A stretch of DNA of 64,000 bases from Bordetella pertussis 18323. Its GTDB lineage: Bacteria; Pseudomonadota; Gammaproteobacteria; Burkholderiales; Burkholderiaceae_B. This document shows, piece by piece, positions 20,401 through 28,712 of this stretch. The stretch's first letter is position 1. Each line of letters begins with the position of its first letter. The translations under genes and the position numbers were made by a program. The stretch covers positions 3,968,001 through 4,032,000 of the forward strand of contig NC_018518.1 in the NCBI RefSeq assembly GCF_000306945.1, given 5' to 3'. A model generated the notes under the pieces. The model saw only the letters and a list, made by a program, of their open reading frames with translations. It had not been told where the DNA came from and did no database searches.

Positions 20401-21886
20401 GCCGCGCGCTGAATCCGATATGGACGCGGCGATCCGGATTTTCTTCGGCGAGCCGGACGCCGGCCTTCGCCAGCGTATCGGGCGACGCCTGCAGGAGGTC
20501 AGGGCCTATATCGGCGATCTGAGTCCGGTCAATGACGTGCTGTACCGGGCGGGATATGACCTCGACGATGTCGCAACGCTGTTTAACGCAGTGGACCGGA
20601 ACACGTCGCTGGGCAGGCAGGCTCGGATGGAGTTGTATCTGGATGCCATTGTCGATTTGCATGCCAGGCTCGGCTATGAAAATGCGCGTTTTGTCGACCT
20701 GATGGCGTTCCACCTGCTCAGCCTGGGCCATGCCGCGACGGCCAGTGAGGTCGTGGAGGCCGTTTCGCCCCGGCTGCTGGGCAATGTGTTCGATATCTCG
20801 AACGTCGCCCAGCTCGAACGCGGTATCGGGAATCCCGCCAGCACCGGTCTTTTCGTCATGCTGGGCGCCTATTCGGAATCGTCGCCCGCGATATTCCAGT
20901 CGTTCGTGAACGATATATTTCCCGCATGGCGACAGGCTTCCGGCGGGGGGCCGCTGGTATGGAACTTCGGTCCTGCCGCCATCAGCCCGACGCGCCTGGA
21001 TTACGCAAATACCGATATCGGATTGCTCAACCATGGGGATATTTCCCCGCTGCGCGCCAGGCCGCCATTGGGCGGCAGGCGCGACATCGATCTTCCTCCG
21101 GGGCTGGATATTTCGTTCGTGCGTTACGACCGCCCGGTGCGCATGTCCGCGCCGCGTGCGCTCGACGCCAGCGTCTTCAGGCCGGTCGACGGGCCTGTCC
21201 ATGGCTATATTCAATCGTGGACGGGGGCTGAGATCGAATATGCGTACGGCGCGCCCGCAGCGGCACGCGAGGTCATGCTGACCGACAATGTGCGGATCAT
21301 CAGCATCGAGAACGGCGATGAAGGGGCGATCGGGGTGCGCGTGAGGCTCGACACTGTTCCCGTCGCGACGCCGCTCATCCTGACTGGCGGCTCCTTGAGC
21401 GGGTGCACGACGATGGTTGGGGTCAAGGAGGGCTACCTGGCCTTCTACCACACTGGCAAGTCGACCGAACTCGGGGATTGGGCGACTGCGCGCGAAGGCG
21501 TACAGGCGCTTTACCAGGCCCATTTGGCGATGGGGTACGCGCCGATCTCAATCCCGGCGCCGATGCGCAATGACGACTTGGTCAGCATCGCCGCGACCTA
21601 CGACCGGGCGGTCATTGCCTATCTGGGCAAGGATGTGCCGGGAGGCGGCAGTACGCGCATAACGCGTCACGATGAGGGGGCGGGCAGTGTGGTTTCGTTC
21701 GACTACAACGCAGCAGTCCAGGCGTCGGCCGTTCCCCGCCTCGGCCAGGTATACGTTCTGATTTCCAACGACGGACAAGGGGCGCGAGCCGTCCTGCTGG
21801 CGGAGGATCTGGCCTGGGCAGGCAGCGGCAGTGCCTTGGATGTGTTGAACGAACGATTGGTGACGTTGTTTCCGGCGCCGGTCTGA
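17492..21886 (+). CDS. dnt: Dermonecrotic toxin
   Basis: An intact 1464-residue protein that I recognise as Bordetella DNT, an intracellular-acting toxin that deamidates or transglutaminates Rho GTPases at the switch-region glutamine. The N-terminal receptor-binding part ends at a furin site RAKR at residues 41-44. A hydrophobic region follows. The C-terminal catalytic domain has Cys1305 (SLSGCTTM) and His1320 (AFYHTGKS), the known catalytic pair. There is no signal peptide, as known for DNT. The start is GTG 17492 with CAGGGG upstream. Base composition differs from neighbours: rows 19501-19560 and 19621-19680 are 52% and 55% GC, against 72% in a metG row (46501-46560). Confidence 0.98.
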   Translation: MDKDESALRQLVDMALVGYDGVVEELLALPSEESGDLAGGRAKREKAEFALFSEAPNGDEPIGQDARTWFYFPKYRPVAVSNLKKMQVAIRARLEPESLILQWLIALDVYLGVLIAALSRTVISDLVFEYVKARYEIYYLLNRVPHPLATAYLKRRRQRPVDRSGRLGSVFEHPLWFAYDELAGTVDLDADIYEQALAESIERRMDGEPDDGSLDTAEHDVWRLCRDGINRGEQAIFQASGPYGVVADAGYMRTVADLAYADALADCLHAQLRIRAQGSVDSPGDEMPRKLDAWEIAKFHLAATQQARVDLLEAAFALDYAALRDVRVYGDYRNALALRFIKREALRLLGARRGNASTMPAVAAGEYDEIVASGAANDAAYVSMAAALIAGVLCDLESAQRTLPVVLARFRPLGVLARFRRLEQETAGMLLGDQEPEPRGFISFTDFRDSDAFASYAEYAAQFNDYIDQYSILEAQRLARILALGSRMTVDQWCLPLQKVRHYKVLTSQPGLIARGIENHNRGIEYCLGRPPLTDLPGLFTMFQLHDSSWLLVSNINGELWSDVLANAEVMQNPTLAALAEPQGRFRTGRRTGGWFLGGPATEGPSLRDNYLLKLRQSNPGLDVKKCWYFGYRQEYRLPAGALGVPLFAVSVALRHSLDDLAAHAKSALYKPSEWQKFAFWIVPFYREIFFSTQDRSYRVDVGSIVFDSISLLASVFSIGGKLGSFTRTQYGNLRNFVVRQRIAGLSGQRLWRSVLKELPALIGASGLRLSRSLLVDLYEIFEPVPIRRLVAGFVSATTVGGRNQAFLRQAFSAASSSAGRTGGQLASEWRMAGVDATGLVESTSGGRFEGIYTRGLGPLSECTEHFIVESGNAYRVIWDAYTHGWRVVNGRLPPRLTYTVPVRLNGQGHWETHLDVPGRGGAPEIFGRIRTRNLVALAAEQAAPMRRLLNQARRVALRHIDTCRSRLALPRAESDMDAAIRIFFGEPDAGLRQRIGRRLQEVRAYIGDLSPVNDVLYRAGYDLDDVATLFNAVDRNTSLGRQARMELYLDAIVDLHARLGYENARFVDLMAFHLLSLGHAATASEVVEAVSPRLLGNVFDISNVAQLERGIGNPASTGLFVMLGAYSESSPAIFQSFVNDIFPAWRQASGGGPLVWNFGPAAISPTRLDYANTDIGLLNHGDISPLRARPPLGGRRDIDLPPGLDISFVRYDRPVRMSAPRALDASVFRPVDGPVHGYIQSWTGAEIEYAYGAPAAAREVMLTDNVRIISIENGDEGAIGVRVRLDTVPVATPLILTGGSLSGCTTMVGVKEGYLAFYHTGKSTELGDWATAREGVQALYQAHLAMGYAPISIPAPMRNDDLVSIAATYDRAVIAYLGKDVPGGGSTRITRHDEGAGSVVSFDYNAAVQASAVPRLGQVYVLISNDGQGARAVLLAEDLAWAGSGSALDVLNERLVTLFPAPV

Positions 21887-21932
21887 ATCGCATTCCGCGA
21901 AACGGCGGGCGCGCAGGCCTCGCCCGATCGGC

Positions 21933-21963
21933 CGGCCGGGCCGCGCGATGCGCGGCCCGGCCG
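21933..21963. terminator. Perfect 14-bp hairpin between dnt and the converging Bug gene
   Basis: A 14-base arm at 21933-21946 pairs exactly with 21950-21963 around a three-base loop. It lies between the stop codons of two converging genes, so it probably acts on both strands, although there is no T-tract. Confidence 0.5.
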
Positions 21964-21979
21964 CATTGGGACGCGGCCT

Positions 21980-22957
21980 TTATTGCTTTTCCACGCCCGC
22001 CTTCTTGAACAGCTCGGCCCATTGCGGCACCTGCTGCTTGACCTTGGCTTGCAGCGCCTCGGGATTGGCCTCGTTGGTCAGCACCTCGGCGCCCAGCTGC
22101 TTCATGCGCTCCTGGAACTTGGGATCGGCCAGGCCGGCCTGCAGGCTCTTGACCAGCTTGTCGACCACCGGCTTGGGCGTGCCCTTGGGGGCCCACATGC
22201 CGTGCCAGATACCCACTTCGAAACCCTTGTAGCCGGACTCGTCCATGGTGGGCAGGTCGGGCAGGGTGGGCACGCGCTTGAGGCTGGTGACCGCGTAGGC
22301 CTTCACCTTGCCGCTGGTGATCTGCTGCGTGGTATTGGTGGTCTGGTCGCACATCAGGTCGACCTGCTTGCCCAGCAGATCGTTCATGGCCGGCGCCGTG
22401 CCCTTGTAGGGAATGGTCAGCAGGTTGACGCCCAGCGCCTCGACCAGCATGGTGCCGCACAAGTGGCTGGCCGCGCCGATGCCGGCATTGGCCAGTGAAA
22501 TCTTGTCGGCGTTCTTCTTGACGTACTCGGCCAGTTCCTTGATGTTGTTGGGCGGGAAATCGCCGCGGGCAATGATGGTCATCGGCACGTCCACCACCAG
22601 GCCGATGGGCTCGAAGCTGGTGTAGGGCTCGTAGCCGGGGTTCTTGTACAGCGAGGGCGCGGTCGAGAAGCCGGCGTGCATGAGCAGGATCGAGTAGCCG
22701 TCGGGCTGGGCGCGCGCCACCTGGGTGGTGCCGATGGTGCCGCCGGCGCCGCCCTTGTTCTCGACCACGACGGTTTCGCCCAGGGTCGGCCGCATGGATT
22801 CGGCCAGCGAGCGGGCCACGTTGTCGGTAGGACCGCCTGCCGCGAACGGCACGACCATGTTCACGGGGCGCTCGGGATACTCCGCCAGGGCAGTGTCCGC
22901 GCCGGTCAGGGCGACGGCGGCGAACAGGGCCGAGAGCTTACGGGAAATGGGGGGCAT
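21980..22957 (-). CDS. Bug-family tripartite tricarboxylate-type solute-binding protein
   Basis: A 325-residue periplasmic receptor with a signal peptide (about residues 1-25, ending near TALAEYPERPV). MVVPFAAGGPTDNVARSLAE, ENKGGAGGTIGTTQVARAQPDGY and WHGMWAPKGTP are hallmarks of the Bug proteins, which are greatly expanded in Bordetella. No TctAB membrane subunits are nearby, so it is an orphan receptor, which is usual for this family. The ligand cannot be predicted. Confidence 0.92.
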   Translation of the reverse strand: MPPISRKLSALFAAVALTGADTALAEYPERPVNMVVPFAAGGPTDNVARSLAESMRPTLGETVVVENKGGAGGTIGTTQVARAQPDGYSILLMHAGFSTAPSLYKNPGYEPYTSFEPIGLVVDVPMTIIARGDFPPNNIKELAEYVKKNADKISLANAGIGAASHLCGTMLVEALGVNLLTIPYKGTAPAMNDLLGKQVDLMCDQTTNTTQQITSGKVKAYAVTSLKRVPTLPDLPTMDESGYKGFEVGIWHGMWAPKGTPKPVVDKLVKSLQAGLADPKFQERMKQLGAEVLTNEANPEALQAKVKQQVPQWAELFKKAGVEKQ

Positions 22958-23343
22958 GAGGTCTCCAATGCAGTTGGTATGGCTGCGGTTGATTCGGGCC
23001 GGGTTGGCCTTTCTTGTTATGTCTGACGGTCGATGAGGGTAATGCCGTCAGGCTGTCGGAAGTGTAGAAAACAATCGAAACAGCGTCATTGCGGGTATCC
23101 CCCAACCGGATTAATCCTGGCTGCAGAAAAAGGGGGACGCAGGTTGCGCCACGGGGAGTCCGGCAAGCAATTGTTGCGACGCACAAAAAGTGCTTGACAA
23201 GACTTTTTAGGTCCGTAGAATGGCAATTGTGCAATGCAGCAAACGCGCCGGCGGTGAATTTTCCTACCAGATCCGCGCACGTTTTGTCGTCACAGACCGT
23301 CGTGAAATTTTCCGGCCCGGCCGGACCCTGACAGGAGATACCT
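22958..23343. other. Intergenic region between divergent Bug and phasin genes
   Basis: A 386-base gap with the phasin promoter at 23194-23221 and a GACAGGAGATACCT ribosome site just before the phasin ATG. I see no gene here; the short open frames are not gene-like. Confidence 0.55.
23194..23221 (+). promoter_or_regulatory. Strong sigma-70 promoter for phasin
   Basis: A perfect TTGACA (23194-23199) and TAGAAT (23216-23221) with a 16-base spacer. The transcript would have a leader of about 115 bases before the ATG at 23344. Confidence 0.7.
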
Positions 23344-23922
23344 ATGAGCGCCATCCCCCAACAAGTTCTGGCCCGCCAGAAAGCCACCGTCAACTCGCTG
23401 GTCGCCGCGCAATCGGCCATGTTCGCCGGTTTCGAAAAGCTGGTCGACCTGAATCTGAAGGTCGTGCGCGCCACGCTGGACGAAGTCGCCCAGCAGTCGC
23501 AGCAAGCGGCTGAGCTGAAGGATCCGCAAGACGTTGCCTCGTTCACCAGCGGCTTGGTGCAGCCGGGCGCCGAAAAGGCGCTGGCCTATGGCAAGCATGT
23601 GTACGACATCGTGGCCGGCGTGCAAGCCGAACTGGCCCAGCTGGCCGAGGCCCAGATCGCCGAAGGCCAACAGCAGCTGACCGAAGCGGTCGAGCAGTTC
23701 TCCAAGAACGCGCCCACCGGCTCGGAAAGCGCCGTGGCCCTGATCAAGTCGTCGCTGGCGACGGCCAACAGCGCCTACGATTCGCTGACCAAGGCTGCCA
23801 AGCAGGCCGCCGAAGTCGCCGAAAGCAACCTGAACGCCGCCGCCAATGCCTCTTTCAAGGCTGCCAGCGACGCCGCCGAGGTCGCGACCAAGGCCGCGGG
23901 CCGCAATCGCCGCGCCGCCTGA
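23344..23922 (+). CDS. Phasin family protein
   Basis: A 192-residue, almost entirely helical protein rich in Ala, Glu, Gln and Lys. The central segment AAELKDPQDVASFTSGLVQPGAEKALAYGKHVYDIV is the conserved phasin region. Phasins coat polyhydroxyalkanoate granules in the cytoplasm and influence their number and size. It has its own strong promoter and a good terminator, so it is a single-gene, likely highly expressed unit. No PHA synthase is in the window. Confidence 0.92.
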   Translation: MSAIPQQVLARQKATVNSLVAAQSAMFAGFEKLVDLNLKVVRATLDEVAQQSQQAAELKDPQDVASFTSGLVQPGAEKALAYGKHVYDIVAGVQAELAQLAEAQIAEGQQQLTEAVEQFSKNAPTGSESAVALIKSSLATANSAYDSLTKAAKQAAEVAESNLNAAANASFKAASDAAEVATKAAGRNRRAA

Positions 23923-23992
23923 TCGTACCAGGGGGCTGTTGCGACAGCCCATACTGTAGTACTGTTGAGTGACAGAGCAGAGCTGGAATTCG

Positions 23993-24019
23993 GGCCACCT
24001 TCGGGTGGCCTCTTTTTTT
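23993..24019 (+). terminator. Rho-independent terminator after phasin
   Basis: GGCCACC (23993-23999) and GGTGGCC (24004-24010) form a perfect stem around a TTCG tetraloop, followed by a T-tract to 24019. This is a textbook intrinsic terminator. Confidence 0.92.
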
Positions 24020-24069
24020 GCCCAAGGCAAAAAGCCCTCTTGGGGCCCATGCCCGCTCGGGATCCCGCC

Positions 24070-25119
24070 TCAGCGGCTGCCTTGGGCCAGTGCCCGCACG
24101 CATTCGCCGACCAGCGCCGGCCCGCGGTAGATCAGCCCGGTATACAGCTGCACCGCCTGGGCGCCGGCGGCCATTTTCTCGCTGGCCTGGCGGCCAGAGA
24201 GAATGCCTCCCACACCGATGATGGCCACCGCGTCGCCCAGGCGGCTGCGCAGCCGTTCGATGACACGCAGCGACAGTTCATGGACCGGCGCGCCCGATAC
24301 GCCGCCGGCTTCCTCGGCGTGCGGCAGGCCTTGCACGGCATCGCGCGCCAGCGTGGTGTTGGTGGCGATGACGCCGTCGATGCCATGGCGCGGCAGGATC
24401 TCGGCGATGGCGTCGATCTGGTCGTCGCTCAGGTCAGGGGCGATCTTGACCGCCAGCGGCACGTGGCGCTGGTGCTGGTCGGCCAGCGCGAGGCGCCGCT
24501 CCTGCAGTTGCCCCAGCAGCGCCGACAGTTCGTCGCCGCCCTGCAGCGCGCGCAGGTTCTTGGTATTGGGGGAGGAAATGTTCACGGTCACGTAGTCGGC
24601 GTGCGGATAGACGCCGGCCAGGCCGATCAGGTAGTCCTCGGCCGCGCGTTCGATGGGCGTGTCGGCGTTCTTGCCGATGTTCAGGCCCAGGATCCCGCCC
24701 TGCGAGCGCCACTGGCTGCGCTGCACATTGGCGATGAAGGCATCCAGCCCCTGGTTGTTGAAGCCGAGGCGGTTGATCAGCGCGTTGGCGCGCGGCAGCC
24801 GGAACATGCGCGGCTTGGGGTTGCCGGGCTGGGCGCGCGGGGTGACGGTGCCTACTTCCACGAAGCCGAAGCCCAGGTTGCCCAGCGCGTCGATGTGGGC
24901 GCCATTCTTGTCCAGGCCGGCCGCCAGCCCCACCGGGTTGCGCAGCGACAGGCCCATCAGCGTGGCGGGCGCCTCGGGCTGGGCGTGCAGCAGCTTGCGG
25001 GTCAGGCCGCAGTCGTAGGCGCGCTGCAGCTGGGCAAGCGTGACTTCGTGCGCGGTTTCCGCGTCCATGGCGAACAGCGCCGGGCGGGCCAGGGGGTAGG
25101 CGTGGAAGAGGATAGACAT
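24070..25119 (-). CDS. pyrD: Dihydroorotate dehydrogenase (quinone)
   Basis: A 349-residue class 2 dihydroorotate dehydrogenase. It oxidises dihydroorotate to orotate in pyrimidine synthesis and passes electrons to quinone at the inner membrane. The short N-terminal helical part (residues 1-40) is the membrane-linked region. [49 protein letters not shown] and the FMN-site [10 protein letters not shown] are conserved. Start ATG 25119 ([16 protein letters not shown]) matches the family. Confidence 0.96.
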
Positions 25120-25159
25120 GGGGCGGAATTGTAGATCGACTTTGCCGCCCCGCGCGTGC

Positions 25160-25885
25160 TCAGGGCGGCGTTTCGCGCCAGGCGCCGTCCACGTGCATCT
25201 GCAGCGGCCGGAAATTGGCCTTGTAGGCCATCTTGCGGCTGTCGGCGATCCAGTAGCCCAGGTACAGCCAGGGCAGGTCCAGCGTGCGGCACTGTTCGAT
25301 CTGCCACAGGATGCTGTAGGTGCCCAGGCTGCCGGCCATGTCGGGGTCGTAGAAGGTGTAGACCGACGACAGGCCGTCGTCGAGCACGTCGATGATGGAG
25401 ATCATGGCCAGCTGGCCCTGCGGCGCGCGGAATTCCACCAGGCGCGTGTTGACGCGCGTGGTCAGCAGGAACTGCGCATACTGGGTGCGGCTGTCTTCGT
25501 CCATGCCGCCGCCGGGGTGGCGCCCTTGCTGGTAGCGGGTGTACAGGTCGTAGTGCTCGGGGGACCAGGCCAGTTCGGCCACGAAGGCGCGCAGCGCCTG
25601 GTGGCTGCGCCAGGCGCGGCGCTGCGTGCGGTTGGGCTCGAAGCGGGCCGCATCGACGCGCACCGGCACGCAGGCGTGGCAATTGTCGCAATGGGGCCGG
25701 TAGGTGAACAGGCCGCTGCGGCGAAAGCCCTGTTCCACCAGTTGCGAGTACGTGCCGGCGTTGATCAGGTGCCCGGGCGCCGCCACCTGCGAACGCGCCT
25801 GCCTGCCTGGCAGGTAGCTGCAGGGGTAGGGGGCAGTGGCATAAAACTGCAGCGTGGAGAAGGGGAGTTCTTTTAGCTGGCTCAT
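25160..25885 (-). CDS. bpt: Aspartate/glutamate leucyltransferase (N-end rule)
   Basis: A 241-residue enzyme of the R-transferase family. Bacterial Bpt moves leucine from Leu-tRNA to N-terminal Asp or Glu, marking proteins for Clp[40 protein letters not shown] and [20 protein letters not shown] are conserved family motifs. I chose ATG 25885 ([10 protein letters not shown]); another ATG nine bases upstream is possible. The gene stays intact although the neighbouring aat, a related step in the same pathway, is frameshifted. Confidence 0.92.
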
Positions 25886-25921
25886 GTCGGGCATGCCGGC
25901 GTCTGGTCGCCGGCACGTGGC

Positions 25922-26684
25922 TTACATCATAACGCCGTTGGCCGGCGGCAGCGGATGCAGCATGCCGGCGCTGTCGAGCCGGCCGCTGCGCCACGGCAGG
26001 CGGGGTTGCGCGACGGCATGGGCGATGTGTTCGATGAAGCGCGCGCGGCACCGGACGCGCGCCCAGGCGCGCCAGGTGGCCGGTCTGCTGCTGGCAATCG
26101 ATCCAGGCCACCTGGTGGCGGCGCAGGAAAGCCACCAGGTGCGCCAGGGCGATCTTGGAGGCGTCGGTGGCGCGCGCGAACATCGATTCGCCATAGAACA
26201 TGTGCCCCAGGCTGACGCCGTACAGGCCGCCGGCCAGCTCGCCGTCGATCCAGGTTTCGATGCTGTGCACGAATCCCGCCGCATGCCAGCTGCGATAGGC
26301 TTGCTGGACGGCCGGGCTGATCCAGGTGCCGGGCTGGCCGTGGCGCGGCGCGGCGCACTCGTGCAGGACCCTGGCGAAGGCCGTGTCGACGCGCACCTGC
26401 AGGCGCGCGGCGGGGTCGTGTTCGGTGCGGGCCAAGGCGCGCAGGCGCTTGCGCAGCGAGTGCGAGGGCGCGAAGTCGGCGCATGCCAGCACCATGCGCG
26501 GGTCCGGGCTCCACCACAGGATGGGTTCGCCCTCCGCGTACCAGGGGAAAATGCCGTGCGCATAGGCCTGGGCCAGCCGTTCGGGCGACAGGTCGGCGCC
26601 CGCGGCCAGCAATCCGTCGGGATCGCGCAGCGCTTGTTCGACCGGGGGAAACGGCGTGTCGGCGGCCAGCCAGGGCAGTTTCAA
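25922..26684 (-). pseudogene. aat: Leucyl/phenylalanyl-tRNA-protein transferase, frameshifted
   Basis: From ATG 26684 the frame encodes a normal Aat ([77 protein letters not shown]). Near 26039-26047, in a GCGCGCGC run, the frame breaks. The expected tail ([25 protein letters not shown] sequence ending NGVMM) continues in another frame to a stop at 25922. Total length 763 bases is one over a multiple of three, fitting a 2-bp loss or 1-bp gain in the dinucleotide run. The unshifted frame reads on without a stop through the whole bpt gene to 25002. Sequencing error in the GC run cannot be excluded. Confidence 0.82.
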
Positions 26685-26688
26685 GGGA

Positions 26689-27270
26689 TCAGCGGTGCGA
26701 TTCGAGGCTGTAGTGGTGGGTGGGGAATTCGCCCTTGCGCCGGTCTTCCAGATAGCGCCTGAGCGTGGTGACCACGGTGCGGAACGACAAATCGTCCCAG
26801 GGGATTTCCGCCTCGTCGAAATAGCGCGCCTCCAGGCTTTCCGGTCCGGGGTCCAGGCCCGGCCCGAGCGCCTCGGCCAGGTAGAAGAAGTGCACCTGCT
26901 CGACCTGCGGCACGTCGATCACCCTATACAGCTGGCCCAGCCGGATGCGGGCGCCCGATTCCTCGAGGGTTTCGCGTTCGGCGCCCTGGGCGGTGCTTTC
27001 GCCCAGCTCCATGAAGCCCGCCGGCAGCGTCCAGGTATCGTAGCGCGGCTCGATGGCGCGCCGGCACAGCAGGATGCGGTTCTCCCAGACGGGAACGGTG
27101 CCCACCACCATGCGAGGATTCTGGTAATGAATGGCGCCGCAGCGGTCACAGATGTCGCGGGCGCGGTTGTCGCCCTCGGGCACGCGGTGATCGACCGGCG
27201 AGCCGCATTGGCTGCAAAAGCGCGCGCGGCGCGGCGCGGGGAAATACTGGAGGGACTGTTGGGCGCTCAT
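26689..27270 (-). CDS. Nudix hydrolase with zinc ribbon
   Basis: A 193-residue protein. An N-terminal zinc ribbon (CSQCG and CDRCG pairs, about residues 19-45) precedes the Nudix domain. The Nudix box fits the pattern G-x5-E-x7-RE-x2-EE-x-G in [25 protein letters not shown] enzymes split nucleoside diphosphate derivatives; zinc-ribbon members resemble NADH pyrophosphatase-like enzymes. Its ATG overlaps the stop of the upstream LysR gene by four bases (ATGA), so the two are probably translated together. Confidence 0.9.
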   Translation of the reverse strand: MSAQQSLQYFPAPRRARFCSQCGSPVDHRVPEGDNRARDICDRCGAIHYQNPRMVVGTVPVWENRILLCRRAIEPRYDTWTLPAGFMELGESTAQGAERETLEESGARIRLGQLYRVIDVPQVEQVHFFYLAEALGPGLDPGPESLEARYFDEAEIPWDDLSFRTVVTTLRRYLEDRRKGEFPTHHYSLESHR

Positions 27271-28178
27271 GAACGCGATTCTAACGGTTGGCGCGCGCCG
27301 CCGAAGCGCTTTTCCAGGTGCTCGACGAACGAGCGGACCTTGGGCGACAGGAAACGCCGGTGGGGGTAGACGGCCATCATCGTGATGAGCGAATGGCGGT
27401 AGTCGGTCAGCAGCGCCGTGAGGCGGCCGGCGCGCAGGTCCTCGCCCACCAGGAATTCGGGCTGCAGGATGATGCCGTGGCCGGCCAGCGCGGCGGTGCG
27501 CAGCACATCGCCGTTATTGGCGCGGAAGGTGGCGTTGACGCGCACCACGTGGGTCTGGCCGTCCTTTTCGAAGTGCCAGTCGTTGCCGGTGCTGGCATAG
27601 GCATAGTGCAGGCAGCGATGGCGGCGCAGGTCCTCCGGTTGCGCAGGCGCGCCGTAGCGTTCGAGATAGGCCGGGGCGGCGCAGGCCACCAGCTGCTGCG
27701 GCGCCAGCGGCCGGGCCACCAGCGAGGAGTCGACCAGCGGGCCGATGCGTACCGCCACGTCGTATCCTTCCTCCACCAGGTCGACGACCCGGTCGTTGAG
27801 ATCCAGGTCGATGACCACTTCGGGGTAGCGCAGCAGGTAGTCGGCGATGGCCGGGCCCAGGTGCAGTACGCCGAACGACACCGGCGCGCTGATGCGCAGC
27901 CGTCCGGCAGGCTGGCTGCCCTGGGCCTGCAAGGCCAGGTCGAGCTCGGCCAGTTCGGCCAGCACCGGCCGGATGCGGTCGTAGAACGCCCGTCCTGCGT
28001 CGGTCAGGCTCAGCTTGCGCGTGGTGCGGTTGAGCAGCCGTACCCCGTACTTCCGCTCGAGAAAGGCGACCTGGCGCGTCACCACCGAGCGGGCCTGGTC
28101 CGTCTTGTCGGCGGCCGCGGCGAACGAGCCGAGTTCTACCACCCGGGCGAAGGTCTGCATGGCAGTGTGCGTGTCCAC
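27267..28178 (-). CDS. LysR-family transcriptional regulator
   Basis: A 303-residue regulator. The N-terminal winged helix-turn-helix (residues 1-60) includes SFAAAADKTDQARSVVTRQVAFLERKYGVRLLNRTTRKLSLT, followed by the substrate-binding domain. The start is GTG 28178, giving MDTHTAMQTFARVVELGSF, which fits the family better than the internal ATG at 28160. It is divergent from the doxX-like gene and has a palindromic T-N11-A site right at its start, so it probably controls that gene and itself. The co-inducer is unknown. Confidence 0.92.
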   Translation of the reverse strand: MDTHTAMQTFARVVELGSFAAAADKTDQARSVVTRQVAFLERKYGVRLLNRTTRKLSLTDAGRAFYDRIRPVLAELAELDLALQAQGSQPAGRLRISAPVSFGVLHLGPAIADYLLRYPEVVIDLDLNDRVVDLVEEGYDVAVRIGPLVDSSLVARPLAPQQLVACAAPAYLERYGAPAQPEDLRRHRCLHYAYASTGNDWHFEKDGQTHVVRVNATFRANNGDVLRTAALAGHGIILQPEFLVGEDLRAGRLTALLTDYRHSLITMMAVYPHRRFLSPKVRSFVEHLEKRFGGARQPLESRS

Positions 28179-28179
28179 T

Positions 28180-28202
28180 ATTGTTCCTACTTTGACAACA
28201 AT
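28180..28202. promoter_or_regulatory. LysR-type operator in the lysR/doxX divergent gap
   Basis: ATTGTT (28180-28185) and AACAAT (28197-28202) form a perfect inverted repeat with an 11-base spacer, the classical T-N11-A LysR box. It overlaps a TTGACA (28192-28197) facing the doxX side. Confidence 0.65.
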
Positions 28203-28293
28203 AATTTGCTATTTTGCATGTTTATCTTCATTTCGGGAATCGAGACAATGCCCGGGCTTGGCGCGCCGTCCGGCGCGCTCATTGGAGAAAGAC

Positions 28294-28695
28294 ATGATCG
28301 ATTCCCGTACGGCTCCCTATGCCGTCCTGTTGCTGAGACTGGCGCTGGGCGTGATGTACCTGGCCCATGGCCTGACCAAGCTGCTCGTGTTCACGCTGCC
28401 CGGCACGGCCCAGTTCTTCGCCAAGGTGGGGTTTGCCGGCTGGCTGGCCTATCCCGTGACGTACTTCGAGATCGTTGGCGGGGTGCTGCTGATCCTGGGT
28501 ATCTACCCGCGCTGGGTTGCGGCCATTGCCGCCGTGCAATTGCTGGCTGCCGCCACGGTGCACGCGGGCAATGGCTGGGTGTTCGGCAATCCGGGCGGGG
28601 GCTGGGAGTATCCGGTTTTCCTGGCGGTCGGTGCCGCGGCGCTGGCGCTGCTGGGCAATGGCAAGGCCGCGCTCCTGCCACGTCCGCGCGCCTGA
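28294..28695 (+). CDS. DoxX-family membrane protein
   Basis: A 133-residue membrane protein with four helices, with the family segments LRLALGVMYLAHGLTKLLVF, FEIVGGVLLILGIYPRWVA and NGWVFGNPGGGWEYPVFL. DoxX-like proteins are linked to redox stress and quinone or thiol metabolism in some bacteria, but this member's role is not known. ATG 28294 has GGAG eleven bases upstream. The divergent LysR regulator probably controls it. Confidence 0.86.
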   Translation: MIDSRTAPYAVLLLRLALGVMYLAHGLTKLLVFTLPGTAQFFAKVGFAGWLAYPVTYFEIVGGVLLILGIYPRWVAAIAAVQLLAAATVHAGNGWVFGNPGGGWEYPVFLAVGAAALALLGNGKAALLPRPRA

Positions 28696-28712
28696 GGACG
28701 GCGCGGCAGGCC

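Noticed and set aside
25002..26684. A 560-residue frame continuing from aat through bpt.
   Set aside because: After residue ~215 the sequence is nonsense relative to Aat and is a shadow of bpt in another frame; best read as a frameshifted aat.
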